Below, in pieces: positions 1 to 6,779 of a stretch of DNA of 13,725 bases. Numbering within the stretch: position 1 is the stretch's first letter; every line of letters begins with the position of its first letter. Under the pieces are notes generated by a model. The model was not told the DNA's origin. It ran no database searches and was given only the letters and a program-made list of their open reading frames with translations. Origin of the DNA: Pseudomonadota bacterium (lineage in GTDB: Bacteria > Pseudomonadota > Alphaproteobacteria > Reyranellales > Reyranellaceae); contig JAEZHS010000466.1 of assembly GCA_023436825.1 (NCBI GenBank), positions 1-13,725 on the forward strand, in the 5' to 3' direction. Both the position numbers and the translations under genes were made by a program.

Positions 1-930
1 GCCTTCGCCCTGGGCGACGGTCGCGTGCGCCTATTGCCGGGCGACATCAACGCCGCCGAGACGCCGGCAGTAGAGCCTTTGCATGGCGGCGCGGTGCTGG
101 CGCTGGTCGGCGATCCGGCGGGCGACGGCTTTATAAGCGGCGGCGACGACGGGAGGCTGCTCCGCGTCGCGGCTGACGGAACGGCGAGCGAGATCGCCAG
201 CCAGAAGGGCAAGTGGTTCGAGCACATTGCCGCTCATCGTGCGACCGGCGCCATCGCCGCTTCGGCGGGCAAGAACGCCTTCGTCGTGAAGGGCGGCGAC
301 GTGAAGGAGTTCGGCCCGCATGAGAGCACCGTGGCCGGTCTCGACTTCAGCAAGGACGGCAGCCGCATCGCCTGCGCCCACTATGGCGGCGTCACCGTGT
401 GGAGCATCGGCCAGGTCACCCTGCCGCCGCGGAAATTCGCCTGGCGCGGCAGCCACGTCGCGCTGAAGTGGAGCACCGACGGCAAGTTCATCGCCACCGG
501 CACGCAGGAGAACGACATCCATGTCTGGCGCATGGCGCAGGCCACCGACATGCGCATGCAGGGCTATCCCGCCAAGGTGAAGTCGCTGTCGTGGACCGCC
601 GATGCGCGCTTCCTTTACACCTCGGCGCAGCCGGTGTTCACGGCCTGGCCGTTCTCGGGCAAGGGCCCGGAAGGCAAGCCGCCGCTGCAGTTCGGCGAAG
701 AAGGCGCAGGCCTCATTTCCGTCGTCGCCGCCCATCCCGCCGCCGAGTTCGTGGCGGGCGGCTACGATTCGGGCGAGTTGCAGCTCGGCGACATCAAGAC
801 CAGACGCTCGGTGGTGCTGAAGATGGCCGACGGCTCGGCCATCACCTGCCTCGCCTGGGCGCCCGACGGCTACAAGCTCGCGGTCGGCAACGACGCCGGC
901 ACGCTGCTGGTGCTCGATCTGCGACGCTAG
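1..930 (+). CDS. WD40-repeat beta-propeller protein, 5'-truncated by the window edge
   Basis: The reading frame is open from base 1 (first residues AFALGDGRVRLLPGD) to TAG at 928-930, giving about 309 visible residues, so the true start lies upstream. A GTG at 25 is in frame, but the coding pattern continues before it and I do not take it as the start. Roughly seven WD40 blades can be read, each with a small-residue/hydrophobic core and a terminal W-x-hydrophobic or equivalent; clear ones contain GVTVWSI, DIHVWRM and TLLVLDL, with strand cores such as SRIACAHYGG and KFIATGTQEN. The visible part is therefore almost a complete propeller missing a short N-terminus. WD40 propellers are protein-interaction scaffolds with no catalytic activity of their own. 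No signal peptide can be judged because the N-terminus is missing. The partner and process are unknown, and I do not assign a function. Confidence 0.85.
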   Translation, partial: AFALGDGRVRLLPGDINAAETPAVEPLHGGAVLALVGDPAGDGFISGGDDGRLLRVAADGTASEIASQKGKWFEHIAAHRATGAIAASAGKNAFVVKGGDVKEFGPHESTVAGLDFSKDGSRIACAHYGGVTVWSIGQVTLPPRKFAWRGSHVALKWSTDGKFIATGTQENDIHVWRMAQATDMRMQGYPAKVKSLSWTADARFLYTSAQPVFTAWPFSGKGPEGKPPLQFGEEGAGLISVVAAHPAAEFVAGGYDSGELQLGDIKTRRSVVLKMADGSAITCLAWAPDGYKLAVGNDAGTLLVLDLRR

Positions 931-938
931 CGCCCTTT

Positions 939-983
939 CATGTTCCTCTCCCCTTGGGGGCCCCCCTTGGGGAGAGGAACATG
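939..983. terminator. Large inverted repeat between convergent genes, probable bidirectional terminator
   Basis: A perfect 15-bp inverted repeat has arms at 939-953 (CATGTTCCTCTCCCC) and 969-983. The 15-nt centre is itself nearly self-complementary: after a TT/TT mismatch, GGGGG at 956-960 pairs with CCCCC at 962-966. It sits between the stop of the WD40 gene (930, +) and the stop of the MFS gene (994, -), where both transcripts must end. Neither strand shows a clean U-tract after the stem, so a classical intrinsic terminator is only likely; it may act by structure or be a member of a dispersed family. Confidence 0.6.
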
Positions 984-993
984 AGAGCAAGAG

Positions 994-2208
994 TTAATCC
1001 CGCCGCACCAGCAGGCGGTGCGCCACCAGGCAGAGGACGCCGGCGATACCCATCGCCGTCGTCATGGGCGCGATCGTGCCGTCGAGGCTCTGGCCGACGA
1101 TGGCGCCGAAGAGTGCGCCAATGCCGAACTGCATGACGCCCATCAACGACGATGCCGTGCCTGCCATGTGCGGATAGCGCTGCAGCGCCATCGCCATCGA
1201 GTTGGGGCCGATCAGGCTGATGGTGGCGATCTGCGGCGCAAAGCAGAGCAGGAAGGGCCACAGGCCGATCGTGCCGTAGCGCGCCTCGATCAAGCCCAGC
1301 ACCAGAGCGGTCGGGCCGGCGACGGCAGGCACGATCACGGCGTAGCGCAGGATGCGGCCTGCCCCGAACACCGGCGCGAACTTGGCGTTCAGCAGGCTGC
1401 CCAACGTCATGAACACGATCATGCTGCCGAAGATCAGGCCGAAGGCGCGCGGCGCGATGCCATACTTCTCGATGAACACGAACGGCGAGCCGCTCAGGAA
1501 CGACATCAGGGCGGAGAACTGGAAGGTGCTGGTGAAGGCGTAGCCCATGAAGGCGCGATGCCGCACCAGCTCGCCGAAGCGCTTCAAGATGGACGACAGC
1601 ACCAGCGGCTGGCGGTACTCGGGCCGCAGCGTCTCGGGCAGACGCAGCCACGCCGCGACCAGGGCGAAGACACCGACCATCGCCAGCACCCAGAAGATCG
1701 CCCGCCAGCCCAGGAACCACAGCACCTGTCCGCCGATCAGCGGCGCCAGCATGGGCGCGATCGACGTGCAGGCCATCATCAGCGACATGGCGCGCGCCGC
1801 CTGGTCCTTCTCGGCGAGGTCGCGCACCATGGTACGCGCCAGCACCACGCCGCCACACGCCGCCAGGCCCTGCAGGAAGCGCAGCAGCACGAGCTGGCCC
1901 GCTTCGGCCGCGAAGGCGCAGCCGATGCTCGCCAGGACGTAGACGAAGAGACCGCCCAGGATGACCGGCCGGCGGCCGAAACGGTCTCCCGCCGGGCCAT
2001 AGAAGATCTGGCCGGCGCCGAAGGCGATCATGAAGGCCGACAGGGTGAGCTGGATGTCGCCCGCCGTGCCGTGCAGGTCGACGGCGATCACCGGCAGGGC
2101 CGGCAGGTACATGTCGATGCTGAGCGGCGTGAAGGACGACAGGAGCGCCAATACGGCCAGGAGCAGCGGGGTCAGGGTCGGGCGGGTCGCGGTGTTCGTG
2201 GTGGTCAT
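994..2208 (-). CDS. Bcr/CflA-type MFS multidrug efflux transporter
   Basis: This 404-residue inner-membrane protein has the size and hydrophobic pattern of a 12-helix major facilitator (DHA1, Bcr/CflA branch), which exports drugs in exchange for protons. After a short hydrophilic N-terminus, helix 1 ends in SIDMYLPALP (about 30-39), typical of this branch. Motif A between helices 2 and 3 is GPAGDRFGRRP (71-81). Helix 4 carries R110-x2-Q113-G114 followed by LARTMVRDL, the Bcr/CflA variant of the R-x2-Q-G motif. The ATG at 2206-2208 has no visible Shine-Dalgarno, and a TATAGA hexamer lies only 11 bp upstream, so the transcript may be nearly leaderless. The gene diverges from the MoeB-like gene with 39 bp between. 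The substrate cannot be predicted; chloramphenicol-, bicyclomycin- or sulfonamide-type drugs are known for the family. Confidence 0.9.
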   Translation of the reverse strand: MTTTNTATRPTLTPLLLAVLALLSSFTPLSIDMYLPALPVIAVDLHGTAGDIQLTLSAFMIAFGAGQIFYGPAGDRFGRRPVILGGLFVYVLASIGCAFAAEAGQLVLLRFLQGLAACGGVVLARTMVRDLAEKDQAARAMSLMMACTSIAPMLAPLIGGQVLWFLGWRAIFWVLAMVGVFALVAAWLRLPETLRPEYRQPLVLSSILKRFGELVRHRAFMGYAFTSTFQFSALMSFLSGSPFVFIEKYGIAPRAFGLIFGSMIVFMTLGSLLNAKFAPVFGAGRILRYAVIVPAVAGPTALVLGLIEARYGTIGLWPFLLCFAPQIATISLIGPNSMAMALQRYPHMAGTASSLMGVMQFGIGALFGAIVGQSLDGTIAPMTTAMGIAGVLCLVAHRLLVRRD

Positions 2209-2219
2209 TGGGGCCGGCT

Positions 2220-2250
2220 TCTATAGCGGACATGCTATAAGCGGACCATG
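2220..2250. promoter_or_regulatory. Divergent promoter/operator-like region with TATA dyad and tandem repeat
   Basis: The 39-bp gap between the divergent MFS and MoeB-like genes holds an inverted repeat, TATAGC (2222-2227) and GCTATA (2234-2239), spaced by 6 bp. Overlapping it is an imperfect tandem repeat of the form CTATA-GCGGAC-ATG (2221-2234), then CTATAA-GCGGACC-ATG (2235-2250), whose second ATG is the MoeB start. TATAAG at 2236-2241 (+) and TATAGA at 2225-2220 (-) are plausible -10 hexamers, each placing transcription start close to the start codon. This is inference from spacing; no -35 is convincing on either strand. Confidence 0.4.
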
Positions 2251-3021
2251 TCGATGCTGCCCGAGCTCACCGAGCCGCAGATCCGCCGCTATGCGCGCCA
2301 TATCGTGCTGGCGGAGATCGGCGGCGTAGGTCAGTCGCGGCTGATCGCCGCGCGCGTGCTGGTGATCGGTGCCGGAGGGCTCGGCGCGCCCCTGCTGCAA
2401 TATCTTGCCGCCGCCGGCGTCGGCACGCTGGGCGTGATCGACCACGACAATGTCGATCTCTCCAACCTGCAGCGCCAGGTCATCCATCGCACCGCGGATA
2501 TCGGCATCTCCAAGGTCGAGAGCGCCCGCCGCGCGCTCTTGGACATCAATCCCGAAGTGCGCGTCGAACCGCATGGTGAGCGACTTACCGCCGCGAATGC
2601 GGAGCGTATCATCGCCGACTACGACGTTGTCGCCGACGGCAGCGACAACTTCGCCACGCGCTACCTGCTGAACGACGTCTGCTATCGCCTGAAGAAGACG
2701 CTGGTGACCGCCGCCATCCTGCGCTTCGACGGCCAGATCTCGACCTACAAGGCTTGGCAGGGCGCGGGCCATCCCTGCCTGCGCTGCCTGTTCCCCGAGG
2801 CGCCGTCGGAAGACGCCGTGCCGAGCTGCGCGCAGGCCGGCGTTCTGGGCGCCCTGGCCGGCACCTTGGGTGCATTGCAGGCGACCGAAGTCGTCAAGGA
2901 GATCCTCGGCATCGGCCGGTCGCTCACCGGTCGCCTCCTGATGTACGACGCGCTCGCCGGCTGCTTCGACGAGATGACGATCGCCAAGCGGCCCGACTGC
3001 CCGACCTGTGGGCTGACATGA
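2248..3021 (+). CDS. moeB: MoeB/ThiF/HesA-family E1-like adenylyltransferase
   Basis: The 257-residue protein matches the usual length of rhodanese-less MoeB. Proteins of this family adenylate the C-terminal Gly-Gly of a ubiquitin-like sulfur carrier (MoaD for molybdopterin, ThiS for thiamine) in the cytoplasm. Visible motifs in order are the nucleotide-binding glycine loop GAGGLG (41-46), D67 for ribose/ATP, NLQRQ (73-77) with the catalytic-type Arg, DGSDN (130-134) with the Mg-binding Asp, zinc pairs C177-x2-C180 and C251-x2-C254, and C194 in SCAQAGVLG at the position of the ThiF/MoeB crossover cysteine. The ATG at 2248 lacks a strong Shine-Dalgarno. The stop overlaps the next start as ATGA (3018-3021), so translation is probably coupled to the DsrE-like gene. 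MoeB is the best guess, but a ThiF or other sulfur-carrier role is possible since no MoaD or ThiS gene is nearby. Confidence 0.88.
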   Translation: MSMLPELTEPQIRRYARHIVLAEIGGVGQSRLIAARVLVIGAGGLGAPLLQYLAAAGVGTLGVIDHDNVDLSNLQRQVIHRTADIGISKVESARRALLDINPEVRVEPHGERLTAANAERIIADYDVVADGSDNFATRYLLNDVCYRLKKTLVTAAILRFDGQISTYKAWQGAGHPCLRCLFPEAPSEDAVPSCAQAGVLGALAGTLGALQATEVVKEILGIGRSLTGRLLMYDALAGCFDEMTIAKRPDCPTCGLT

Positions 3022-3413
3022 AATCCCCTGATGGCGGCCTGTCGGTAATCGTGCGCGCCGGCGACTATGAGACCGTGCACTACGCGCTGGCCCTGGCCGC
3101 GGCGGCGCTCGCGGTCAACAAGCCCGCGGTGCTGTTCTTCACCATGGCCGGCATCCGCGCTCTCGAGGGCCCGCCGCCTCCCCTCGCCGACTGGCACCGC
3201 GATGCCACCAATCGCAAGGCCGGCGTCGGCGACTTCGAGACCCTGCTGGCCGCCTGCGTCGAGCTTGGCGCGCGATTCATCGTGTGCGAAATGGGGCTGC
3301 GCTCGCTCGGCATCGACCGTGCCGACCTGCGCAGCGACGTTCCCCTCACGGTCGCGGGCATCGTGACCTTGCTGGAAGAGACCAAGCCGGGCATGCACCT
3401 GGTCACCGTGTAA
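3018..3413 (+). CDS. DsrE/DsrF-like (DrsE_2-type) small sulfur-relay family protein
   Basis: This 131-residue cytoplasmic protein starts at an ATG overlapping the MoeB-like stop (ATGA). Its fold pattern fits the DsrE/TusD superfamily: an N-terminal strand LSVIVRAGD, a helix (YALALAAAALAV), a second strand AVLFFTMAGI (37-46), a variable loop rich in proline, a helix with C80, and strand-Cys ARFIVCEMGL with C90. In DsrE_2-type proteins the conserved cysteine falls at the C90 position, so C90 is the likely persulfide or redox site. The C-terminus continues with SDVPLTVAGIVTLLEE, typical of the family. Coupling to a MoeB/ThiF-type activating enzyme suggests sulfur transfer, but this is inference; many DsrE_2 members have no known substrate. 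The adenosine kinase follows after 20 bp. The fold assignment is fairly sure and the function is not. Confidence 0.75.
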   Translation: MKSPDGGLSVIVRAGDYETVHYALALAAAALAVNKPAVLFFTMAGIRALEGPPPPLADWHRDATNRKAGVGDFETLLAACVELGARFIVCEMGLRSLGIDRADLRSDVPLTVAGIVTLLEETKPGMHLVTV

Positions 3414-3433
3414 AAGATCAATCAGGAGACTTC

Positions 3434-4411
3434 ATGACATCCGCTGCCTTCGACGTGCTGGGAATCGGCAACGCCATCGTCGACGTCCTCTCCCGCGCCG
3501 ACGACGCCTTCTTGAGCAAGCACGGGCTGGTGAAGGGCAGCATGATGCTGATCGACGAGCAACGCGCCGAAACGCTCTATGCCGCCATGGGACCGGGCAT
3601 CGAAGTCTCGGGCGGCTCGTGCGGCAACACCATGGCGGGCGTCGCCTCGTTCGGCGGCAAGGGCGCCTATTTCGGCAAGGTGCGCGACGACCAGCTCGGC
3701 CAGGTGTTCGGCCACGACCTGCGCGCGCTCGGCGTGTCGTTCGACACCACGAGCGCCACGTCCGGCCCGGCGACGGCACGCTGCCTGATCCTGGTGACGC
3801 CCGATGCGCAACGCACCATGAACACCTATCTCGGCGCCTGCACCGGGCTCGGCCCCAACGACATCGACACCAAGGTCGTGAGCGCCGCGCAGGTGACCTA
3901 TGTCGAGGGCTATCTGTGGGATGCGCCCGAGGCCAAGAAGGCGGTGCTGAAAGCGTTCGACGCCGCGCATGCCGCCGGCCGCCAGGTCTCGATCACGCTG
4001 TCGGATTCGTTCTGCGTGCACCGCTATCGCGAGGAGTTCCGCGATCTCGTGCGCAACAAGGTCGACATCCTGTTCGGCAACGAAGCCGAGATCAAATCGC
4101 TCTACGAGGTCGAGACCTTCGAGGAAGCGCTGGAGGCGACGCGCAAGGAAGCCAAGATCGCGGCCCTCACCCGCAGCGAGAAGGGCTCCATCGTGATCAA
4201 GGGCAGCGAGACCTACGCCGTGCCCGCCGCTCCCGTCGCCAAGGTCGTCGATACGACGGGCGCCGGCGATCTCTACGCCTCGGGCTTCCTGTTTGGTTAC
4301 ACACATGGCAAGCCGCTGGCCGAATGTGCGCGGCTGGGCGGCATCGCCGCCGCCGAAGTCATCTCTCATGTCGGCGCGCGGCCCGAGCAGGCGCTGCGTG
4401 GGCTGATTTGA
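3434..4411 (+). CDS. PfkB-family sugar/nucleoside kinase, probable adenosine kinase
   Basis: The 325-residue cytoplasmic kinase matches the alphaproteobacterial proteins annotated as adenosine kinase, which phosphorylate adenosine to AMP with ATP. The start ATG follows a good Shine-Dalgarno (AGGAGA at 3423-3428). The N-terminus FDVLGIGNAIVDVL is the first ribokinase-fold strand and substrate-binding Asp region; GGSCGNTMAGVASFGG is PfkB signature 1, and DTTGAGD (273-279) is signature 2, with anion-hole glycines and the catalytic base D279. No residue expected in these motifs is missing. It sits third in the moeB-dsrE-kinase-ampG run, 20 bp after the DsrE-like stop, and its TGA overlaps the TTG start of the next gene. 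The PfkB family is certain. The adenosine substrate rests on overall resemblance, and ribokinase- or fructokinase-like activity remains possible. Confidence 0.87.
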   Translation: MTSAAFDVLGIGNAIVDVLSRADDAFLSKHGLVKGSMMLIDEQRAETLYAAMGPGIEVSGGSCGNTMAGVASFGGKGAYFGKVRDDQLGQVFGHDLRALGVSFDTTSATSGPATARCLILVTPDAQRTMNTYLGACTGLGPNDIDTKVVSAAQVTYVEGYLWDAPEAKKAVLKAFDAAHAAGRQVSITLSDSFCVHRYREEFRDLVRNKVDILFGNEAEIKSLYEVETFEEALEATRKEAKIAALTRSEKGSIVIKGSETYAVPAAPVAKVVDTTGAGDLYASGFLFGYTHGKPLAECARLGGIAAAEVISHVGARPEQALRGLI

Positions 4412-5865
4412 CCGGTTCAGCCGCCCAGACGCCGGCCCGCAGCTGGCGTGAGACCGTGGCGATCTACGCGCATCCGCGCGTGATCACCTTCCTCTTCCTG
4501 GGCTTCTCCGCCGGACTGCCGTTCCTGCTGGTCTTCTCGACCCTGTCGGCATGGCTGAAGCGATCGGAAGTCAGCCTCGCCACGATCGGCTTCGCGAGCT
4601 GGATCGGCATCACCTACTCGGTGAAGTTCATCTGGTCGCCGGTCGTCGACCGCGTGCCGCTGCCGTTGCTGACGCGCTGGCTCGGCCGGCGCCGCGCCTG
4701 GTTGCTGCTGGCGCAGGCCGGCATCGGGCTCGGCCTGCTGGCGATGTCCTTCTGCGATCCACGCACCGACCTCTTTTGGCTGGTGACCTTCGCCGTCATC
4801 GTCGCCTTCTCCTCGGCGACCCAGGACATCGCCATGGACGCTTTCCGCATCGAAGCGACGGACACGAGCCTCCAGGGCGCGACGGCCGGAACCTACCAGC
4901 TCGGCTATCGCGTCGCTGTCCTGGCGGCCAGCGCGGGCGCCCTCTACGTCGCCGCCTACAGCTCCTGGCCGAACGCCTACCAGGCCATGGCCGTCCTGGC
5001 CCTGGTCGGCATCGTCACTACCCTGGTGATCAGCGAACCGCCGCGGCCGGTCGAAGCGGCAACCGAGGAACGCGAGGCCAAGGTCGCCGAATTCGCCAAT
5101 CGCCACGCCGAGCTCAGCCCGGCCCTCCGCGACGCTCTCGTCTGGGCCTACGGCGCGATCGTCTGCCCGTTCGTCGATTTCTTCGTTCGCTACCGCTGGG
5201 CCGGCCTGCTGCTGCTGGCTTTCATCGGCCTGTTCCGGATGAGCGACATAGCCATGGGCGTGATGGCCTATCCGTTCTATCTCGGACTGGGATTCGACGA
5301 ACAGCAGATCGCCAACATCAGCAAGATCTACGGCTTCGTCATGACCGGGCTAGGCGCCTTGCTGGGCGGTGTCCTGGTGTTCCGCATCGGCGCGGCGCGG
5401 CTGCTCGCCCTGTCGGTGGTCCTGATCGCCGGATCGAACCTCACCTTTGCCTGGCTGTCCGCCATCGGCCAGCCCAACCCGACGGTGCTGACGATCGCCA
5501 TCAGCGTCGACAACCTGGCGGGCGGCATGTCGGGATCGATCTTCATCGCCTTTCTGTCGGGCCTGACCAACACCGCCTACACAGCGACCCAATACGCGCT
5601 GTTCACGTCGCTCATGCTATTGCCCGGCAAGATCATCGGCGGCTTTTCCGGCGTCATCGTCGAACGCCTGCAAAGCTCGGCGCGCGACGTGCCGGCACTC
5701 GCCGCGCTGCTCGACCTCATGAATGCGGCGCCGAAGTATCAGGGCTTCACGCTGTTCTTCATCTACACGGCGCTGCTCGGCGTGCCGGCCCTGATTCTGG
5801 CCGTCCTGGTGCTGCGCTACTTCGAAAAAGAAACCCCTCCTTCCCAGAAGAAGGAGGGGCAGTAA
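4408..5865 (+). CDS. ampG: AmpG-like MFS permease (muropeptide transporter family)
   Basis: AmpG-type permeases import anhydro-muropeptides from the periplasm for cell-wall recycling. From TTG 4408, which overlaps the kinase stop as TTGA, the product is 485 residues, close to E. coli AmpG (491). A GTG at 4456 is an alternative start; neither has a clear Shine-Dalgarno. The sequence is strongly hydrophobic, with many membrane segments and a charged central loop (about 214-250: EPPRPVEAATEEREAKVAEF). The family-typical stretch ATQDIAMDAFRIE follows a helix, and the first part FLFLGFSAGLPFLLVFSTLSAWL is characteristic of AmpG helix 1. Its last codons, KETPPSQKKEGQ, are written by a 10-bp hairpin that serves as a terminator for the opposite strand (5834-5859). 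It is probably the last gene of the + strand operon. Family is confident; muropeptide specificity is inferred. Confidence 0.85.
   Translation: MTGSAAQTPARSWRETVAIYAHPRVITFLFLGFSAGLPFLLVFSTLSAWLKRSEVSLATIGFASWIGITYSVKFIWSPVVDRVPLPLLTRWLGRRRAWLLLAQAGIGLGLLAMSFCDPRTDLFWLVTFAVIVAFSSATQDIAMDAFRIEATDTSLQGATAGTYQLGYRVAVLAASAGALYVAAYSSWPNAYQAMAVLALVGIVTTLVISEPPRPVEAATEEREAKVAEFANRHAELSPALRDALVWAYGAIVCPFVDFFVRYRWAGLLLLAFIGLFRMSDIAMGVMAYPFYLGLGFDEQQIANISKIYGFVMTGLGALLGGVLVFRIGAARLLALSVVLIAGSNLTFAWLSAIGQPNPTVLTIAISVDNLAGGMSGSIFIAFLSGLTNTAYTATQYALFTSLMLLPGKIIGGFSGVIVERLQSSARDVPALAALLDLMNAAPKYQGFTLFFIYTALLGVPALILAVLVLRYFEKETPPSQKKEGQ
5823..5859 (-). terminator. Intrinsic terminator for the pst-pho operon, embedded in the ampG-like 3' end
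   Basis: A perfect 10-bp stem (CCCCTCCTTC at 5834-5843, GAAGGAGGGG at 5850-5859) with a 6-nt loop is followed on the minus strand by TTTCTTTTTC (5833-5824), the textbook intrinsic terminator layout. It lies about 180 bp past phoB and overlaps the ampG-like coding sequence on the + strand. On the + strand there is no U-tract, so it should act chiefly on leftward transcripts. Confidence 0.8.
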
Positions 5866-5902
5866 ATCGGCGTCGGGGTGTCATCCGCGCCGGGGGAACC
5901 GA

Positions 5903-5944
5903 CCCGTTCCGGAGCGGGGCGTGGGGTTGCCGGCCCGGAACGGG
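5903..5944. repeat. Perfect 10-bp inverted repeat, possible ampG terminator
   Basis: CCCGTTCCGG (5903-5912) and CCGGAACGGG (5935-5944) form a perfect inverted repeat with a 22-nt spacer in the 170-bp gap between the convergent ampG-like gene and phoB. On the + strand it is followed by CAAGTCCGGTTT, a poor U-tract. It is the best candidate for ending rightward transcription, but this is weakly supported. Confidence 0.4.
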
Positions 5945-5994
5945 CAAGTCCGGTTTAAGCGCCGGCGGCTACAAAACCGTGACTGGCAATGTGG

Positions 5995-6029
5995 AAAACT
6001 CGGAGCGCGGGCCTGGAGGTCCGCGCTCC
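5995..6029 (-). terminator. Intrinsic terminator immediately after phoB
   Basis: On the minus strand a 9-bp GC-rich stem, GGAGCGCGG (6029-6021) with CCGCGCTCC (6010-6002), has a 10-nt loop and is followed by GAGTTTTCC, with TTTT at 5998-5995. It begins only 6 bp beyond the phoB stop and is the first of two terminators for the pst-pho transcript. Confidence 0.75.
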
Positions 6030-6035
6030 AAACAG

Positions 6036-6779
6036 TCAGCCCGGCGTGGCGTCGAGCGCGTAGCCGGCGGCGCGCACGGTGCGGATCAGGTCGGCCTGAT
6101 GCTCGCCGTTGAGCGCGATGCGCAGGCGGCGGATGTGCACGTCGACGGTGCGCGCCTCGACATAGACGTCCTTGCCCCATACCGCGTCGAGCAGCTGCTC
6201 GCGTGAGAAGACGCGGCCGGGATGCTCCATGAAATGGCGCAGCAGGCGGAACTCGGTCGGGCCGAGATGCACCGGCTTGCCGGCGCGCGTCACGCGATGG
6301 GCCACGAGATCCATGACGATATCGGCGTAGCTCAAGGCCTCGTCGGCCAGCGCCGGACGGATGCGGCGCAGCACGGCGCGGATGCGCGCCACCAGCTCGG
6401 TCGGCGAGAACGGCTTGGAGACATAGTCGTCGGCGCCGGCATCGAGCCCGCGCACGCGATCGCCCTCCTCGCCGCGCGCCGTCAGCATGATGATCGGCAG
6501 GTTGGCGGTCGCGGTCTGGCGGCGCAGTTGCCGGCACACCTCGATGCCCGACATCAGGGGCAGCATCCAGTCGAGCAGGATGAGATCGGGCACGTCCTCC
6601 TGCACCGAGGCCAGTGCCTCCTCGCCGTCATAGGCGACCGAGACGCGGAAGCCCGACTGCTCGAGGTTGTAGCGCAGCAGTTCGACAAGGGCCGTCTCGT
6701 CCTCGACGATCAGCACGCGCGGCTTGATCGACGAGGTCGACGCGTCGCGCCGCGAGGGAGCCTGCGTCGCCATGCTCAT
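6036..6779 (-). CDS. phoB: Phosphate regulon response regulator PhoB
   Basis: This 247-residue OmpR/PhoB-type response regulator activates phosphate-starvation genes when phosphorylated. The receiver domain (about 21-135) shows the acidic pair E26-D27, phosphoacceptor D70 in LLDWMLP, switch T100, and K122 in SKPF. The winged-helix DNA-binding domain (about 150-245) contains HLGPTEFRLLRHFMEHPGRV and ARTVDVHIRRLR, the PhoB-type recognition region. A roughly 18-residue hydrophilic N-terminal extension precedes the first strand. The start at 6779 (MSMATQ) is chosen because its ATG overlaps the phoU stop as ATGA; ATG at 6773 is the alternative. It is the last gene of the pst operon, and two terminators follow. 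Pho boxes at 11419-11447 and 11636-11653 are its predicted targets. The partner kinase PhoR is not in this window. Confidence 0.95.
   Translation of the reverse strand: MSMATQAPSRRDASTSSIKPRVLIVEDETALVELLRYNLEQSGFRVSVAYDGEEALASVQEDVPDLILLDWMLPLMSGIEVCRQLRRQTATANLPIIMLTARGEEGDRVRGLDAGADDYVSKPFSPTELVARIRAVLRRIRPALADEALSYADIVMDLVAHRVTRAGKPVHLGPTEFRLLRHFMEHPGRVFSREQLLDAVWGKDVYVEARTVDVHIRRLRIALNGEHQADLIRTVRAAGYALDATPG

Noticed and set aside
938..2233. 431-codon minus-strand frame overlapping the MFS transporter
   Set aside because: It is the same strand in a different frame, Pro/Arg/Ala-rich with no hydrophobic helices; the 994-2208 frame carries all MFS motifs.
3619..4407. Long in-frame extension upstream of the ampG-like gene that would give a 748-residue protein
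   Set aside because: The added part is an arginine-rich shadow of the adenosine kinase in another frame; membrane-permease sequence begins only after about 4440.
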